A stretch of 64,000 nt of DNA from Maratus speciosus (lineage: Eukaryota; Arthropoda; Arachnida; Araneae; Salticidae), in contig OZ010794.1 of assembly GCA_963932465.1 (NCBI GenBank), forward strand, positions 214,719,748 to 214,783,747, written 5' to 3'. Positions 44,560-56,718 of this stretch are shown here, piece after piece. A model generated the notes under the pieces. It saw only the letters and a program-made list of their open reading frames with translations. It ran no database searches and was not told where the DNA came from. The position numbers and the translations under genes were made by a program. Positions within the stretch are counted from its first letter, which is position 1. Each line of letters begins with the position of its first letter.

Positions 44560-47380
44560 TTTCTTCTGCTGAAGATATAAGAAAGTAAAAACATCACGTC
44601 TTTCTGTCTGTGTTATACCTCGCATAAACATACTCGATAACTTATATATATTACTGAACTTTGCCATGGCAGGTTCGGATTGAAAATGAAGTGTATAGTT
44701 CGTTTACTTGGTCACTTAAAATAACACCATTAAATTATGGTCTATGGAGAGAATATTTTGCAGTGTATTTTATTGATGTTGCAGTATTTAATTTTTTTTT
44801 AAAATTTATATGCATCCCTGACGTTTACTGAAAGATGCTTGCTACAGAATATCTTGTTCATTTACATTTCATTTACAGGAACACAGAAATGAATTCGGTT
44901 ACAACACTGATTAAGAACAATAATTATTCGAAGTATGTTTTGAGTTGTGGTATGCGTTTTTATATTTAACTGATTTTGTCCATATTATACCTGGTGTGTA
45001 AAAAATTTATAGATTATATACAGGGATACACAAATAGTTCGAGTGCAATTCCGCTCATTGACGAAAATTGCTGAAGGGAGATTTCAACTGTGTGATGCGT
45101 TTGCTAATTTAACTAAAATTTTCGCATATTATGTAGCGTATATACAAATCGAATACACTGTTGCGTAAAAGAATTCGCATATTATTCCGACTACAGGTGG
45201 CAATTGTTGAAAATGAGTTTTCAAATGCCATATGCGTTTTCCATATTGTTTTCATTATCTTTTACAAATGAAATATCTATGGGGGGGGGGGGGGAGAAGG
45301 GACCATTCTTCCCTTGAGTCAAAATAGGGTTTCCAAAACGACATTAGAGATCTTCGAGTGAAAAGACTTAGGAGGCAATTCAAGCATGGCACCCGCGCCG
45401 CGACAGTTTTAATTCACGAGACTCGGACTCTCTCCGATCTTTTCTCTTTCAGAGCTGGGTCGGGTTCGGGTGTTAAATTTTTCTGATGATTCAAGCCGTG
45501 CCAGACTTGTTTAAACGTTCTGTTCGTGCCCAACCTATCCAGTATGAAAAGCGTTATTGACCCGACCCATGCAGCTTTCTAAATTCTTCCTCCCGAGTCC
45601 ACGTTGGGCTTGTTATCTTGCTTATTTATTTTGGTAAAAATTATGTTAATGTTTGCTTAGCGAAATCTTAAAAAAATTTAATTTGGTTCAATAAATTCTA
45701 GAGATGTCTTTTTAAAAATAAATTTTTTTCTTTGTAGAGCTTTAAAACTTTGTTTTTCTTTAACCACCCGTTTCTTTCATTCTAAATTACATTGATTTTG
45801 TTACCGGATTTTTTTTTATGTAATTGTTTATTTCTCACGTGGTGTTTATGTACATAATTAATCTAAGTCTAAGTAGCCATCGATATTGTTATCTTTCTGT
45901 ATTCATGAATTTCGAACATATTCTGAAAGTAGAATGTGTGCAAAGTCAAAGTAAGTGTGCTTCATGAATAATTTTAATTGTAGTATCCAGGCAGAAATTT
46001 TTGTTTTTATATCTGACCGAGTCAATTAATTTTTTGGCTCAGGACAAAGTTTCAACTTTTATACCGGGGCGAGACAATAATTCTTTTGGTTATTAGACCT
46101 GCGCTTGGGTCGGGAAATTTTATCCCGTGTGAATCTCTAATTGGCATATCTAAGCCAGCTTCAATTTTTTTTTAATGCATCTTTCAGCCAGCATCCCTTA
46201 GCTACTGAATATATGTTTCTTTAATAAGTTTTAAAATATTCTTTAATGAATTATAACTGAGCTTAGAGATAAAGAGACAAGCAGTCTTATACCAAGTTAG
46301 TACTTTTTAAATAATTCTGAAATCTGCGAGGCATCCTAGCTTAAAAATGCCTCTATTACTATACTGAAGAGAAAGTAGTTAGCTTTAAAAAAAATGAGCC
46401 TTTATGCAACTTCGGGTATGTAACTTACTCAAGTGCTCGGAGATACACATCTCTTTTAAAAAAGATCTTGTATGAATGCTTTGTATATTTTTCGTCTTGT
46501 GCCTATGTAAGGTAATTGTAAGAAAAATCGGAGCGACGTTTTTGCTTTTATTGTATTGTGCTAACGCTCTTCCCTACAGCTTTATTTCCGAAGTGTTCGT
46601 TATTCTTTTGGACATTTTATCACAACGTACATTGAATCGTACGTGATGTTACAGAGATGAGAGCTCACTCTACCTCATGAATGTTCGATTAAATTATGCA
46701 TTAATGCTGCACCTATCTCTACCTCTGTCTGATTGGGGACATCTTTAAAGTTCATATCCCTTACTATATCTTAACTAACTCTCACTCCCACACCCAATAG
46801 TTTACTTGGGATGAGAGTAAGGAAAATCAAGTGATATGCAATTGCTTACATGTGCAATGCGCTAAATAAGAGGTATTTGCTGTTAAACTTTAAGGCGTTT
46901 GTTGTGAAAAGCAAGAAAAACTGGCGACTGAGAGGAAAAATAGAAGGAAAAAACAAAAATATTTATATTTTGTCTTTTCCTAAAAAAATTAGCATTGAAT
47001 GCAATACTAAAAAATCAAGTGTTAAAGAATAGAATAAATTTTTTTTTAATTTTAATTTGCATCTTAAATTACAATTGATTATTATCTCATAACTATCTTT
47101 TGCAGAAATATGAAATATTACCAATGTTTAATTTTAATTTCATTAAAGAATGCATAGTCAGAATTAAAACGCAAAGGCTCTGTCGCATTTGGAAACTTGG
47201 TCCATGCAAACGTTCTCCATTCCTTTTGTGAGTTATCTGGAGAAGAACGACAGTAATATCATACAAATGTGATATGAAGAAGGAGGACAATGCGTATGGA
47301 AAATTTTGCCTCGATTAATTCATACAAGTGTCTGATCCAAGTGTGCAACTGTGAATTGCGGTAGTAACCTATCAGAAGAT
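44560..47380. other. Mostly unassigned; hAT-like GGGTCGGG fragments
   Basis: Short blocks reading GAGCTGGGTCGGGTTCGGGT (45445-45465) and GCGCTTGGGTCGGGAAATTT (46102-46122) resemble ends of hAT-type MITEs also suggested near 50050-50890, but termini could not be paired. A G-run of about 12 lies near 45283. No coding frame was recognised. Confidence 0.35.
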
Positions 47381-47381
47381 G

Positions 47382-47678
47382 TTAACCTTTAACCGGTCTC
47401 ACAGACCGCTGCTTTTTTCAATTTTTATAGTTTAACTTGTAACTTTCAGTTTAACTACAGACACTACCAAAATTCTCTTTCTTTTGGAACTTTAATACTA
47501 TCACAAGAGACTGTTGAATATGTGAATTTTAATTATAACAGCCCTGTACAAAACGCTAAGTACAAAAACACCATCCTATGAATTAATCGCGCCTTTTATT
47601 CATCTTTCCATGGTACGGTCTGACAGACCACTTCACAGTAGTTACATGACAATTTCTGTCACATTAGTCAAAGATTAA
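47382..47678. mobile_element. Hairpin-ended TTAA MITE, family Q copy 1
   Basis: About 297 bp from TTAACCTTTAACCGGTCTCA to GTCAAAGATTAA. Near each end is a small hairpin of the type GGTCTCACAGACC or GGTCTGACAGACC. Related copies are at 51022-51320, 51549-51853 (inverse) and 62051-62407. Confidence 0.75.
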
Positions 47679-47679
47679 C

Positions 47680-48640
47680 TTTCACTAATAGGGAAAAGGC
47701 TTTGATATGCATTTTATTTATGGAACTGCAAATGGAAGTCTCATAGGCTCAACGATTGTAAGAAGACGTGTCATTAAACTTGCTTTTGTTAATTTATCAT
47801 TCTTTGCCTCGTATAACAACATCATATTGGGCACCCTCTAGCACCTTAGCATTTTAATTCCTACCATGCATTCTTTGATGAATGTTGTTTGTTTGGATTT
47901 GTACTATAAACTATTGAAGTTTTACACATCTTTTATGAAACATCCTGTATATACATAAATGAAATCTTTCTCTCTCCGCTAAACAATGCGCGACTTTCCG
48001 ACACATTTACAGATTCCTTTTTAAAAGTACAAAAATTCCTGCCGGCCCGGCCTACAGGCGCAGGTAGATTTCGAAGTTAATTGCTAATTTCAACAAAAAA
48101 AGCTAAATCATTATTAGAGATAAAGCCACTTTAACAATTTTATTTGGCCGCTTTTTGACGATTTTTTATTTCATTTTTATATAAGAGATAGATGGTTTTA
48201 TCAGAATCATGTTAAGGCGGTATTAAAAAAAATATTTTTCCATGCACAACAACTTAAAATTTTTTGGCACATTTTCACATTCATTTTTAAAATAAAAAAT
48301 ATTAAACTTGTTGACGTTGTTTTTGCAGAGATTTATAAGCGACCTGTGTTTTTATATTTTGTTCAATTAATTAAAACTTGATTTATAAACAATTATTTTC
48401 TCAGCAAGACAATATTTTTCATTTTCAACACAATCGCTTCGGGAAATTCGGTTCAAAATGCCCAATTTGACATCATTTTTTGAAATATATTCTGCCTCTA
48501 TCAAAAAGTCGACCATTACGGTACATTATAGAGTTTCTGAATAAGAGAATCTACCAATTGGATGCGTTTTAGAGCAAAAATAAATTTAAAAATGAGTCAA
48601 AAATAAGCAATTTGGATTTGAATATGCCCTTAATATGATG
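47680..48640. other. AT-rich stretch, nothing assigned
   Basis: No terminal repeats, tandem structure or coding frame was recognised. Confidence 0.4.
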
Positions 48641-49140
48641 ATTTTTTTTTTCAACCACTATGTAATTTTAATTTGTTTTTGCTGTAAGAATTGGTCCTAC
48701 TTGTCAATATAAATGTTGTAGATATATTAACAAGATATATGATAAATTCATGGGGATTTTATATCTTGTGAATTTACGAAGTTATGGATTTTTTTTCTTC
48801 CACCTACACCCCCCCCCCTACCCCCCCTTTTTTTGTTTTCGTTTTTAATTTTCTTTGCGCTACGAATTGGTCCTATCAAAAACTTGTCAAATATAAAAGT
48901 TGTAGATAATATTCAAGGAGATTTATAATAAAATTAATTGTATTTGATATCTTAAGAATTGACGAAGTTATGAATTTTTTCTCCTAAAAACCCTATTTTT
49001 TGCGCCTTTTGACCCCATTTTTAATTTTATCAAAAATCTGTCATACATAAATTTTTGGTCCTATTTTTAGAAGTAATAAAACCTTTAAACTGATTTGATA
49101 TATACAAAAATTAAGAAGTTATGGGGTTTTTTCGGTTTTC
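48640..49140. repeat. ~185-bp tandem repeat, three units
   Basis: GAATTGGTCCTA, TTGTCAA.ATAAA.GTTGTAG, GATATCTTAAGAATT and GAAGTTATGGATTTTTT occur in order, starting near 48690, 48876 and 49058. Each unit ends in a C/T-rich run. Confidence 0.65.
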
Positions 49141-49287
49141 ACAAAACCCCTCCCTATTTCCATCCCCTTGGTCTGATTTTGCCCATTAACGAGCTTGACC
49201 GAGATTTTATGCCCCTTGATTTTATGTATCAGTTTGGCAGAGATTTGGGAAGAATTACGGAAGTTATCGTGTCCATAAAAAAGTGAT

Positions 49288-49318
<31 letters not shown>

Positions 49319-49401
49319 GTAAAGCACAGTAATCACCAACAAAAAACAAGATAAATTCATGTGAAATGCGCCAAACAGCTGCAGTAAAACACATAAATTA
49401 A

Positions 49402-49674
49402 ATATAAAGCAGTATAAGATTATATTTAGCCTGAACCAGCGCACCCCCCCCCCCCTCACAGAACAAGAAGAACAAGAAAAATATCTATGTAAACATTAAA
49501 ACTTTAACAAAAACTAGGAAAAAATTAGGAAAAAACTAGGAAAAAATAGGCCGCAGCCTATTTTTTCCTAGTTTTTGTTAAAGTTTTAATGTTTACATAG
49601 ATATTTTTCTTGTTCTTCTTGTTCTGTGAGGGGGGGGGGGGGTGCGCTGGTTCAGGCTAAATATAATCTTATAC

Positions 49675-49685
<11 letters not shown>
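49402..49685. repeat. Large near-perfect palindrome, ~130-bp arms
   Basis: The left arm reads AGCAGTATAAGATTATATTT, AGCCTGAACCAGCGCACC, a C-run, CAGAACAAGAAGAACAAG and so on. It is matched in inverse by the right arm to 49685. The centre is AATAGGCCGCAGCCTATT (about 49546-49563). The left arm has two extra AAAACTAGGAAAA-type units not present on the right. (TA)n tracts sit outside both arms. The near identity of the arms, including the C/G-runs, suggests either a very recent inverted duplication or a sequencing/assembly fold-back. Confidence 0.9.
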
Positions 49686-49710
<25 letters not shown>

Positions 49711-50267
49711 TTTTTACTGAGGGTGGTTTTGAGTTCTAGGGGTCATGATCGGTGTAGATCTGCAAAACTTTTTCAGAAATTCCAACATAGGGGAAAATGT
49801 AATAGGTAGTAGTTCATACGAAATCTACCTAAAAATAACTTTTGACGTGATTTGGAAACGAATGGATTTTTTTTATTTCAATAGCTTTTTCTGTGTTTTT
49901 CTTTTATTTTAGAATTTCCAAAAAATTCTAGTTTATTATTGTCATCTAGCAAGCTTCTACAGTTTGGGCATGTACTAAAACAAAAGTTTTGCCTTCACTT
50001 TTCAAACATCCCACCTAAAAGTTTTGTTTTACCCCACTTAGTGTCCTAAACAGGTAGGGTTGTCCAGACACGAACCCGAAAATTCCATTAAAAGTCAAAC
50101 TGAAACCCGGCCACAAAAGTTTCGTCGACCCGAAACCAAAAGGAAGGAAAAATAATTCATATTATAATGGTATTATATAATGAAGTCTACATTTACATCT
50201 TTAATATAAATTTTAACTTTTATATAGGAAAATAAACCTCTAGTATATACTCGATAGTATTAAAATA

Positions 50268-50431
50268 CACTAGAACCTCTAAACAAGGGTCACCGCTGAA
50301 CAGGGCTCACGAATTTGTCACTTATTCGGACGTGTGCGCTATTCAGAGACAAATATTTGTGTTGGGAATTGAAAAGTTACGCTAAATAGAGGTGCCCACT
50401 ATTCGGGAGCGTCCGTATGGAGATTTAACTG
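50268..50431. mobile_element. Tigger/pogo-type MITE
   Basis: 164 bp with ends CACTAGAACCTCTAAACAAG and the inverse of CAGTTAAATCTCCATACGGA, flanked by TA on both sides. The CAGTNNAACCTC-style end and TA target fit pogo/Tigger elements. It is non-coding. Confidence 0.65.
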
Positions 50432-50689
50432 TATATGCTATTAATTATGAATAACGGACATATTTCACGGTTCGGAGGCGTCCACTCTCTATATATTTTA
50501 CTTTGCAAAATATTAACAATTATTCCCTAAATAATTTTTTGGGAGTGTCGGGAAGTGTTTTGGGAGTGTTTGCTGAGTATAGTTTACATCGGGAAAAATA
50601 TTTAGACATCCTTTTGAAAAATCGGGTCAAACCGAACCCTTCTCGCAAGAGTGAAAACCCAATTCGACACCAACCCGAGCCCTAAATAA

Positions 50690-50890
50690 AGTAAGTCAAT
50701 CTGACCCGAACCCTAAACTGCAGCAAAAAAGTCAACCCGGCCAAACGCGCATCGCAGCAAAAAAGTAGAAGTTAATCCGGCCAACAGCAAAAAGTAGAAG
50801 TCAACGGACCCAAACCCGATCCGAACTAAAAAGTAGAAATTAACCTGACCTACAATGAAAACAAACTAGCTTCCGAACAGCGGGTCAAAT
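50690..50890. repeat. ~30-35 bp degenerate repeat (CAGCAAAAAAGTAGAAGT)
   Basis: GCAGCAAAAAAGTAGAAGTT, or close variants, recurs near 50717, 50752, 50780 and 50825, separated by CAACCCGGCC-like or CGACCC-like words. The surrounding 50050-50680 also carries ACCCGAA words. Confidence 0.5.
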
Positions 50891-51021
50891 TGGAACCTGC
50901 AAACTTCTAAAACAGCTCCCCCCTCCCCCTAGTATACGGTAAAGTTTTGTTACAGTATTCTGAATGCGTTGGAAAGCGTTAAATGGTATCTGTCTCAGAG
51001 ACCATTTACAGCAGTTAAATA

Positions 51022-51320
51022 TTAACATTTAATTTCTGTGAGCAGTCTCATAGACCGCTGCTTTTTTCAATATTTAGCTTGTAATTTTCAGTTTAACTAC
51101 AGATACTAGTGAAACTTTGTTTCATTTGGATCCTTAGGAATATCGCTAGAGTCTTCTGAATAAGGGAATTTTAATTATATTTGACTTGACGATAAAGTTT
51201 AGTACAGAAACAACATCCTATGAGTTAAAGGACCTCTTTATTCATCCTTCGATTTAGCAGTCTCACAGACCGCCTCACAGTAAATATGCGACAACTTTTG
51301 TCACAGCAGTTAAGGTTTAA
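51022..51320. mobile_element. Hairpin-ended TTAA MITE, family Q copy 2
   Basis: About 299 bp, same orientation as 47382-47678. It contains GCAGTCTCATAGACCGCTGC near the left and GCAGTCTCACAGACCGCC near the right. Confidence 0.7.
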
Positions 51321-51548
51321 TATGCCAAACTATTCAAACATCTTTTTACAATTGTACATTTATAATTAAATAAAAAAAATATACCATGATAAAAAATAAA
51401 ATAAATAAAGGAATGAAAAAACCATTATCTTCAAAATATAAGGTTAGTTTCAATGAAATCAAATAAAGTTGGATACTTTTTTTTCAATTAAATGATTTAA
51501 CTTTAACTTCGACAAGAATTTGCCATTAACTAAATCTACAATTTTAGA

Positions 51549-51853
51549 TTAATCTTTAACTGATGTCACAGAAATTGTCACATAACTACTGTGAAGAGGT
51601 CTGTGAGACCGCTTCATCGAAAGATGAATAAAAGCCACGATTAACTCATAAGATGTTGTTTTTGTACTAAACTTTTGGACAGGAGTGTTATAATTAAAAT
51701 TCACCTATTCAAAAGTCTCTGGTGTTAGTACTAAAGTTCCAAACGAAACAAATTTTTAGTAGTATTTGTAGATAAACTGAAATTTTCAAGTTAAACTATG
51801 AAAATTGAAAAAAGCACCGGTCTGTCAGACCGGTAACATCAGTTAAATATTAA
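51549..51853. mobile_element. Hairpin-ended TTAA MITE, family Q copy 3 (inverse)
   Basis: About 305 bp, from TTAATCTTTAACTGATGTCA to GTTAAATATTAA. GGTCTGTGAGACC lies near the left and ACCGGTCTGTCAGACCGGT, a perfect stem-loop, near the right. Confidence 0.75.
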
Positions 51854-52088
51854 TTTGCATTGCAAACAGTTTTTTAAAAAAAAGGTTTATCATAGTTACT
51901 AATTTGATAACATTTTCTCTTTTTCTATAATAAATAAATACGTTTTATTTATTAAAGAGTTTTATTTTGAAACTTATTTGCACAGCTAAACCCTTAAATT
52001 TCTTCACTTGTGAATATCTGAAAATCATAACCCACAAAAAATAGACTCGTGCAAGCAGCATTGGAAAGTACATTTAATTATATCTTCT

Positions 52089-52296
52089 TTAACACTTTTT
52101 TTAATGTCAAATGACACCTTTTAAAAGTTTTCGATTTATGATTTTTCATTTGTAATTTTAGATTGAAAGAATTACAAATTATTTTCAATACATTGAAGAC
52201 ATTTTTATGCTTATTGCATTCAAAAACTACGAGCAAAATAAACACAAATAAAAACTTTGAAAAGGTGTCATTTGACACCGGTAAAAATAGTGTTAA
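52089..52296. mobile_element. TTAA MITE with GGTGTCATTTGACACC hairpin ends
   Basis: A 208-bp element begins TTAACACTTTTTTTAATGTC and ends GTAAAAATAGTGTTAA. Each end carries a copy of the stem-loop TGTCAAATGACA. It shares the 208-bp length and design of the other TTAA MITEs but not their sequence. Confidence 0.8.
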
Positions 52297-52831
52297 AGTA
52301 AACACTCTTCGTTTTAAAATGCAATTAAAATAAATTAAGGATTTTTACCGTTCTTAAAAGTTCGTATTTAAAAATTTAATAGAAATAAATTATTTGCATG
52401 AAAAGATTAAATATAAAGGAGAGTGCTCCAAAGATAGCTAGTTGACTCAGCCCAATCATAACCCCCCCCCCCACTCATGTCCTCCTCCCCCTTTTCTAGT
52501 CAGGTTAGTTTTTACGAGCACATGTAGGATTCTATTACTATATAACTTATAGTTACCATAATAAAACTATGAACATTTAAATTTCAGAGACATTGATATT
52601 TTAGTTACAATTACATTTATTTAATAAAATTACAAAATTTCTTTCTGAAATTAGACATAATTAAACCATATAAAAAATTAAACAAATTTACAAAATTAGA
52701 AAATGAAGCAGTAACATACTTTGTTATTAAAAAAGTCAAGTACGAAAATATACGCTGAAAAGATACGATTATTACTTTTTAACTTTGAAGGAAACATTTT
52801 TCCTTTTGGCATTAAAATATATTTCAAATTT

Positions 52832-54829
52832 TTATAAGCATTCTTCGTTATATTTAAGATTGGCTTTTAAAACAACACGTTTTTCAAACATTTCGTCAGA
52901 AAGCCTATTAGCTTTACAATAATTTGTAATAGTTGCAAAAGAAAATAATCTTTCTACAGATGCCGACGAGGGTAGCGGTGTGTTATATTTAATGAAGATT
53001 TTTTTAATCTCTTTATAAGAATTCAATACACTTAGATCTTTGTTTTCCTCCAAACAGAAATGCGCGTACAATAGTTCTGCTTTCCTTTTAGGGTCTTGTT
53101 TTGCTTCTTCATGATCAGAATCAATAAAGAAAAAGTTATCTCTTTCTTCACTATTGACAGAACTCATTATATCCAGAGATTCGTTAGATTTCATTTCTTT
53201 TGTCAATTCAGTAATAAACAACATTTTAATTTTTGTATAAGCTGAATCGCTAATACAAGACAGCCACTTGAATTTTAAAAAAAATGGATGACATAAAGTT
53301 GCAATTACGGCTATTTCTGCTTGGCGAGATGAAATATCAAAATACTGACTAAACCTGTTTTCTATACTTTCTAAATAAGCTTCGGCCAAAGGTCGGCAAT
53401 ACATAAAATCTTCTGTCAATGATTTTTGTAATTTATGTCGTAATGATAACAAAGTTGGTAACAAAATCCCAAAATACGTTTCTTTTTCTCCTTGAAGGAT
53501 ATCTAAAGCCGCGGCAATATGTTTACTACATTTAACGTATTCTTCTATATATGTGAAATCCTGATCTTTAAATGAAGTTTTCAAATCTAATTCCTTGCTC
53601 AAAATAGCAGATTTTTCTTTTATCGATAGAAATTGTTTCATGGCGTCAAATAAACTATTCCATCGCGTTGCGTTAGGTCGACTAAGAGTATGTCCCAAAA
53701 TGGAGATGATAATTTCTGAAGATTTAGGTCGACATGCTGCTCTCCAAAAAATATTACATTTTTTCATCACTTGTTCGTGTATTTTTGAAATTTCTGTGTC
53801 TTGGCTTTCCAGAACATTGTTAGAATCAGTAGTTGCACACAAACTAAGTGTATGTGACGCACATCTAAAATGTAAAGGTAAACACTCATTTAAATCAATT
53901 ATATCTTCTACATCATCATCTATGCTAGACGTAGTGTCAGAATCACACTCCGTACTACATGAATTGTATTGCGCATCTAAATCACCAGTATCTTCTAAAA
54001 TACATTTTTCTTCAATTCCAAAAATTTTAAATGCTTTCACAAAATTACCACCATTATCAGTAATCGCAGCTATTACTTTTGCAGAATTCAATTCAACCTT
54101 TTTGTAGATGTTCATAAGATGGTCATAAATTTTGTCGTAACTATGAGTTCCTTTGAATCTTTGACAAGCTATAGCTCTAGAAATCCGTTTTAATGTTTCC
54201 GGATGAATCCAGTGAGCTGTCACTCCTAAGAAACTTCTTCGTCGCCCTGACCATATGTCTGTGGTTATACAAACGAATTCGATATCTTCCAACTCACGTT
54301 TAATATTTTCTACTTGTTCATCGTAATATATTGCAATTTTTCGGCCGAGGGCCCTACGACTCATTATGTTAAAAGATTTTGAACAAGAATTAATGTTTTT
54401 AATTATATTGTGGAAATAAATATTATCAATGCTTCTTAGTGAAATCATCGAATCAATAAAATAATTTACTACATCTTTGTCAAAATGATCCTGCAAATAT
54501 ACGTTTCGACTTGATTGCCCAGAAACATTTGATGATTTTCGTTGTTTTTTTGACTCCTTTAAATAGGCACGATATTCTTCCAAATAATTGATTCCATGCT
54601 TCCTTTTGAGGTGGGTTACAAGATTGGAAGTGCAATTATTTGAGGCTTTTACCTCACTGTTACACTTGGTGCATTTTGCTACAATTCTACCACCTGAAGA
54701 CTTATTTTCAATTTTTTCGAAAAAATTTCCATCTAGTATTGTAGGTTTATTTTTACATATAAAGTCAGAAATATCAGAAGCAGTTTGTAAATCACTACTG
54801 CATATTGGAAATGAACTAATGGTTTGCAT
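52832..54829 (-). CDS. hAT-family transposase with BED zinc finger, intact
   Basis: The 665-residue intronless frame has the full hAT layout. A BED-type finger has C53, C56, H73 and H78 (CTKCNSE, then THLKRKH). The RNase H-like core begins with ITTDIWSG (catalytic Asp191) and ITDNGGNFVKAF (second Asp258). The CxxH motif of FRCASHTLSL (C323, H326) and the conserved Trp of TRWNSLFDAM (W390) follow. The C-terminal dimerisation region has SSASVERLFSFATI (catalytic Glu626). An acidic insertion lies at 285-315. It would cut and paste a hAT element in the nucleus. The ATG at 54829 is the first in frame and leaves the finger complete. No stop or frameshift is seen, so recent activity or domestication is possible. 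Terminal repeats of the element were not found. Confidence 0.93.
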   Translation of the reverse strand: MQTISSFPICSSDLQTASDISDFICKNKPTILDGNFFEKIENKSSGGRIVAKCTKCNSEVKASNNCTSNLVTHLKRKHGINYLEEYRAYLKESKKQRKSSNVSGQSSRNVYLQDHFDKDVVNYFIDSMISLRSIDNIYFHNIIKNINSCSKSFNIMSRRALGRKIAIYYDEQVENIKRELEDIEFVCITTDIWSGRRRSFLGVTAHWIHPETLKRISRAIACQRFKGTHSYDKIYDHLMNIYKKVELNSAKVIAAITDNGGNFVKAFKIFGIEEKCILEDTGDLDAQYNSCSTECDSDTTSSIDDDVEDIIDLNECLPLHFRCASHTLSLCATTDSNNVLESQDTEISKIHEQVMKKCNIFWRAACRPKSSEIIISILGHTLSRPNATRWNSLFDAMKQFLSIKEKSAILSKELDLKTSFKDQDFTYIEEYVKCSKHIAAALDILQGEKETYFGILLPTLLSLRHKLQKSLTEDFMYCRPLAEAYLESIENRFSQYFDISSRQAEIAVIATLCHPFFLKFKWLSCISDSAYTKIKMLFITELTKEMKSNESLDIMSSVNSEERDNFFFIDSDHEEAKQDPKRKAELLYAHFCLEENKDLSVLNSYKEIKKIFIKYNTPLPSSASVERLFSFATITNYCKANRLSDEMFEKRVVLKANLKYNEECL

Positions 54830-55039
54830 AATAGTTTTCGAAGAAATAAATTCTCATTCAATTTTTTAAAATTTTATAAATAATTTTAAAATGTGCATTC
54901 ACATGAAAAAAAATTATAAAGGCATTGTAATATATTTGGTTCACCAAAACACTCGCGTACCTACCATTCGGCAAGAATAATTTTTATAACGTGACAGCAC
55001 TAAATTGCATGTGAATCACGTGATTTTAAAATCAGCGCT

Positions 55040-55049
55040 TTATTTGCAT
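55040..55049. other. Possible right flank duplication of the hAT element
   Basis: TTATTTGCAT here also occurs at 52390-52399, bracketing the transposase gene at a plausible distance. However, the sequences just inside do not form inverted repeats, so this may be chance in AT-rich DNA. Confidence 0.2.
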
Positions 55050-55880
55050 AAGGTGACAAGTTGAAAGGTGTTTTTCTACAGATTATGCATCTTCTTTACT
55101 TGATTTCAAGCAGATAGAGCATTTGGTGTTTTATTTTGTTCCATTTCGCACATTGTTTGCTAACATAATTAATTAGATTATGTACATGATTTTTTGTTGA
55201 TAATATTTATTTTAATTGTTTAAAAAAAAGGAAAGTAAAAAAAGGAAGATATGGGATATTTGCAAATGACGTCACAAATCAACTGTTAGAGGTAAAACAA
55301 TCTTGGAGAAAAGTTTTGATTGGTAGCCGTTAGGATTGTGGCTGTTATGGAAGTCAACTGCACAGTCGTGATTGGCGGATGAGAAGGTTATCATTTGAAA
55401 GAAACCTCCCTATTAGTCTGACAAAAGTGAGCCGACGAGCAAATGGTCAAAAAACAACCTGTCATTTATAGATTATACATTATATGATAGAGTTACAGAC
55501 AGGAAAAGCATAACAACAGTTTGTTTGGAACAATAAAAAATATTGTAAATTTTGGAGTTAATAAAATCCATGACCACATTCCCAATATCTCGAAGTATGA
55601 TGTTTTGGCATCCGCGTATCGGTCAATATACCTTCCCCCACGCCCCAAAACTCCGACTGTAATTCTAAACCTGCCAAATATAGTGTGGTTCAACATCATA
55701 AGGTGCCATTATCGGGTAACTCAAAAGGGTTTTTTATGGAACTATCTAAATTTTATATAAAAAAAAAGATGAATTAAGGCCACTAAAAAGTTAAACTATC
55801 TTAATACACGTTAAATTGTAGCAGTACGTTCAAACTGTGCTTTTGCAAACTGGCGAAATGTAACCGAGGACTTTGTCCGT
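55050..55880. other. Unassigned stretch beside the hAT gene
   Basis: Contains a short moderately GC-rich part (55260-55420, with GATTGG and TGACGTCA-like words) and two overlapping small frames near 55493-55760 on opposite strands. No domain or repeat family was recognised. Confidence 0.35.
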
Positions 55881-56240
55881 TTTTTAAATTGGAGCTTCCA
55901 AAATTTTAGTGCAGTGCGAATATAAGGGCCTGATAATCACAAACACTTATAAACTCGGATAGAAATTGCCGTGGCCTGCTCAAATTTTGTATGGTAAACG
56001 TTACAGTTTTAGCGGGGGCTGGGAGGGGAGTTGATTTTTGTTTTATCTAAGCCTCAATATTTTAGTACGCCATAAATATAAGCTATTTACAACTTAAAAC
56101 ACTTATAACTCGGAATGCTTTTGTCGTAGCGCGTTCATATTTTGTATGGTAAATGCAATCTTTATAAAGGACGATGAGAGATTTTTTGTTTTTTCAGAGA
56201 AGCTCCTTAAATTTTAGTGTAGCGCAAAAATAAGGGCTCG

Positions 56241-56285
<45 letters not shown>

Positions 56286-56653
56286 ACTTATAACTTGAAA
56301 CCAGATTGTAGCAGATCGCGCAAATCTCGCGGTAAGGTGATTCTATTAGAGGTGGAGAGGGGGAGGTGTCTCTGTCTATTTTTTATTGAAGCCTACAATG
56401 TTTTTGTATATACAAAAAAGATTCTTAAAATTGAAAATACCTATAATTTATAATACTTATACTTATTTAATTCTCACAGCGCATAAGTTTTACAAAGGGA
56501 TGCTCATGAGGGGGTCATGTCATTTCGTTTTCTTCCTATAACTCAGGCTGTAACTGTCGTAAGACCACTAAACGTTGTTATGATTAATATCATGAGTGTA
56601 TATTTTCAGGGTCCTTTATCTTTTTTTAACAACAGCTAAATTTTATAAAACTG

Positions 56654-56718
<65 letters not shown>

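Noticed and set aside
47382..47678. GGTCTCACAGACC hairpins as a structured RNA or riboswitch
   Set aside because: They recur at both ends of four TTAA-flanked copies, so they belong to a MITE family.
53595..54107. 170-residue open frame on the plus strand
   Set aside because: It lies wholly antisense to the hAT transposase and has no domain. It is a shadow of that gene.
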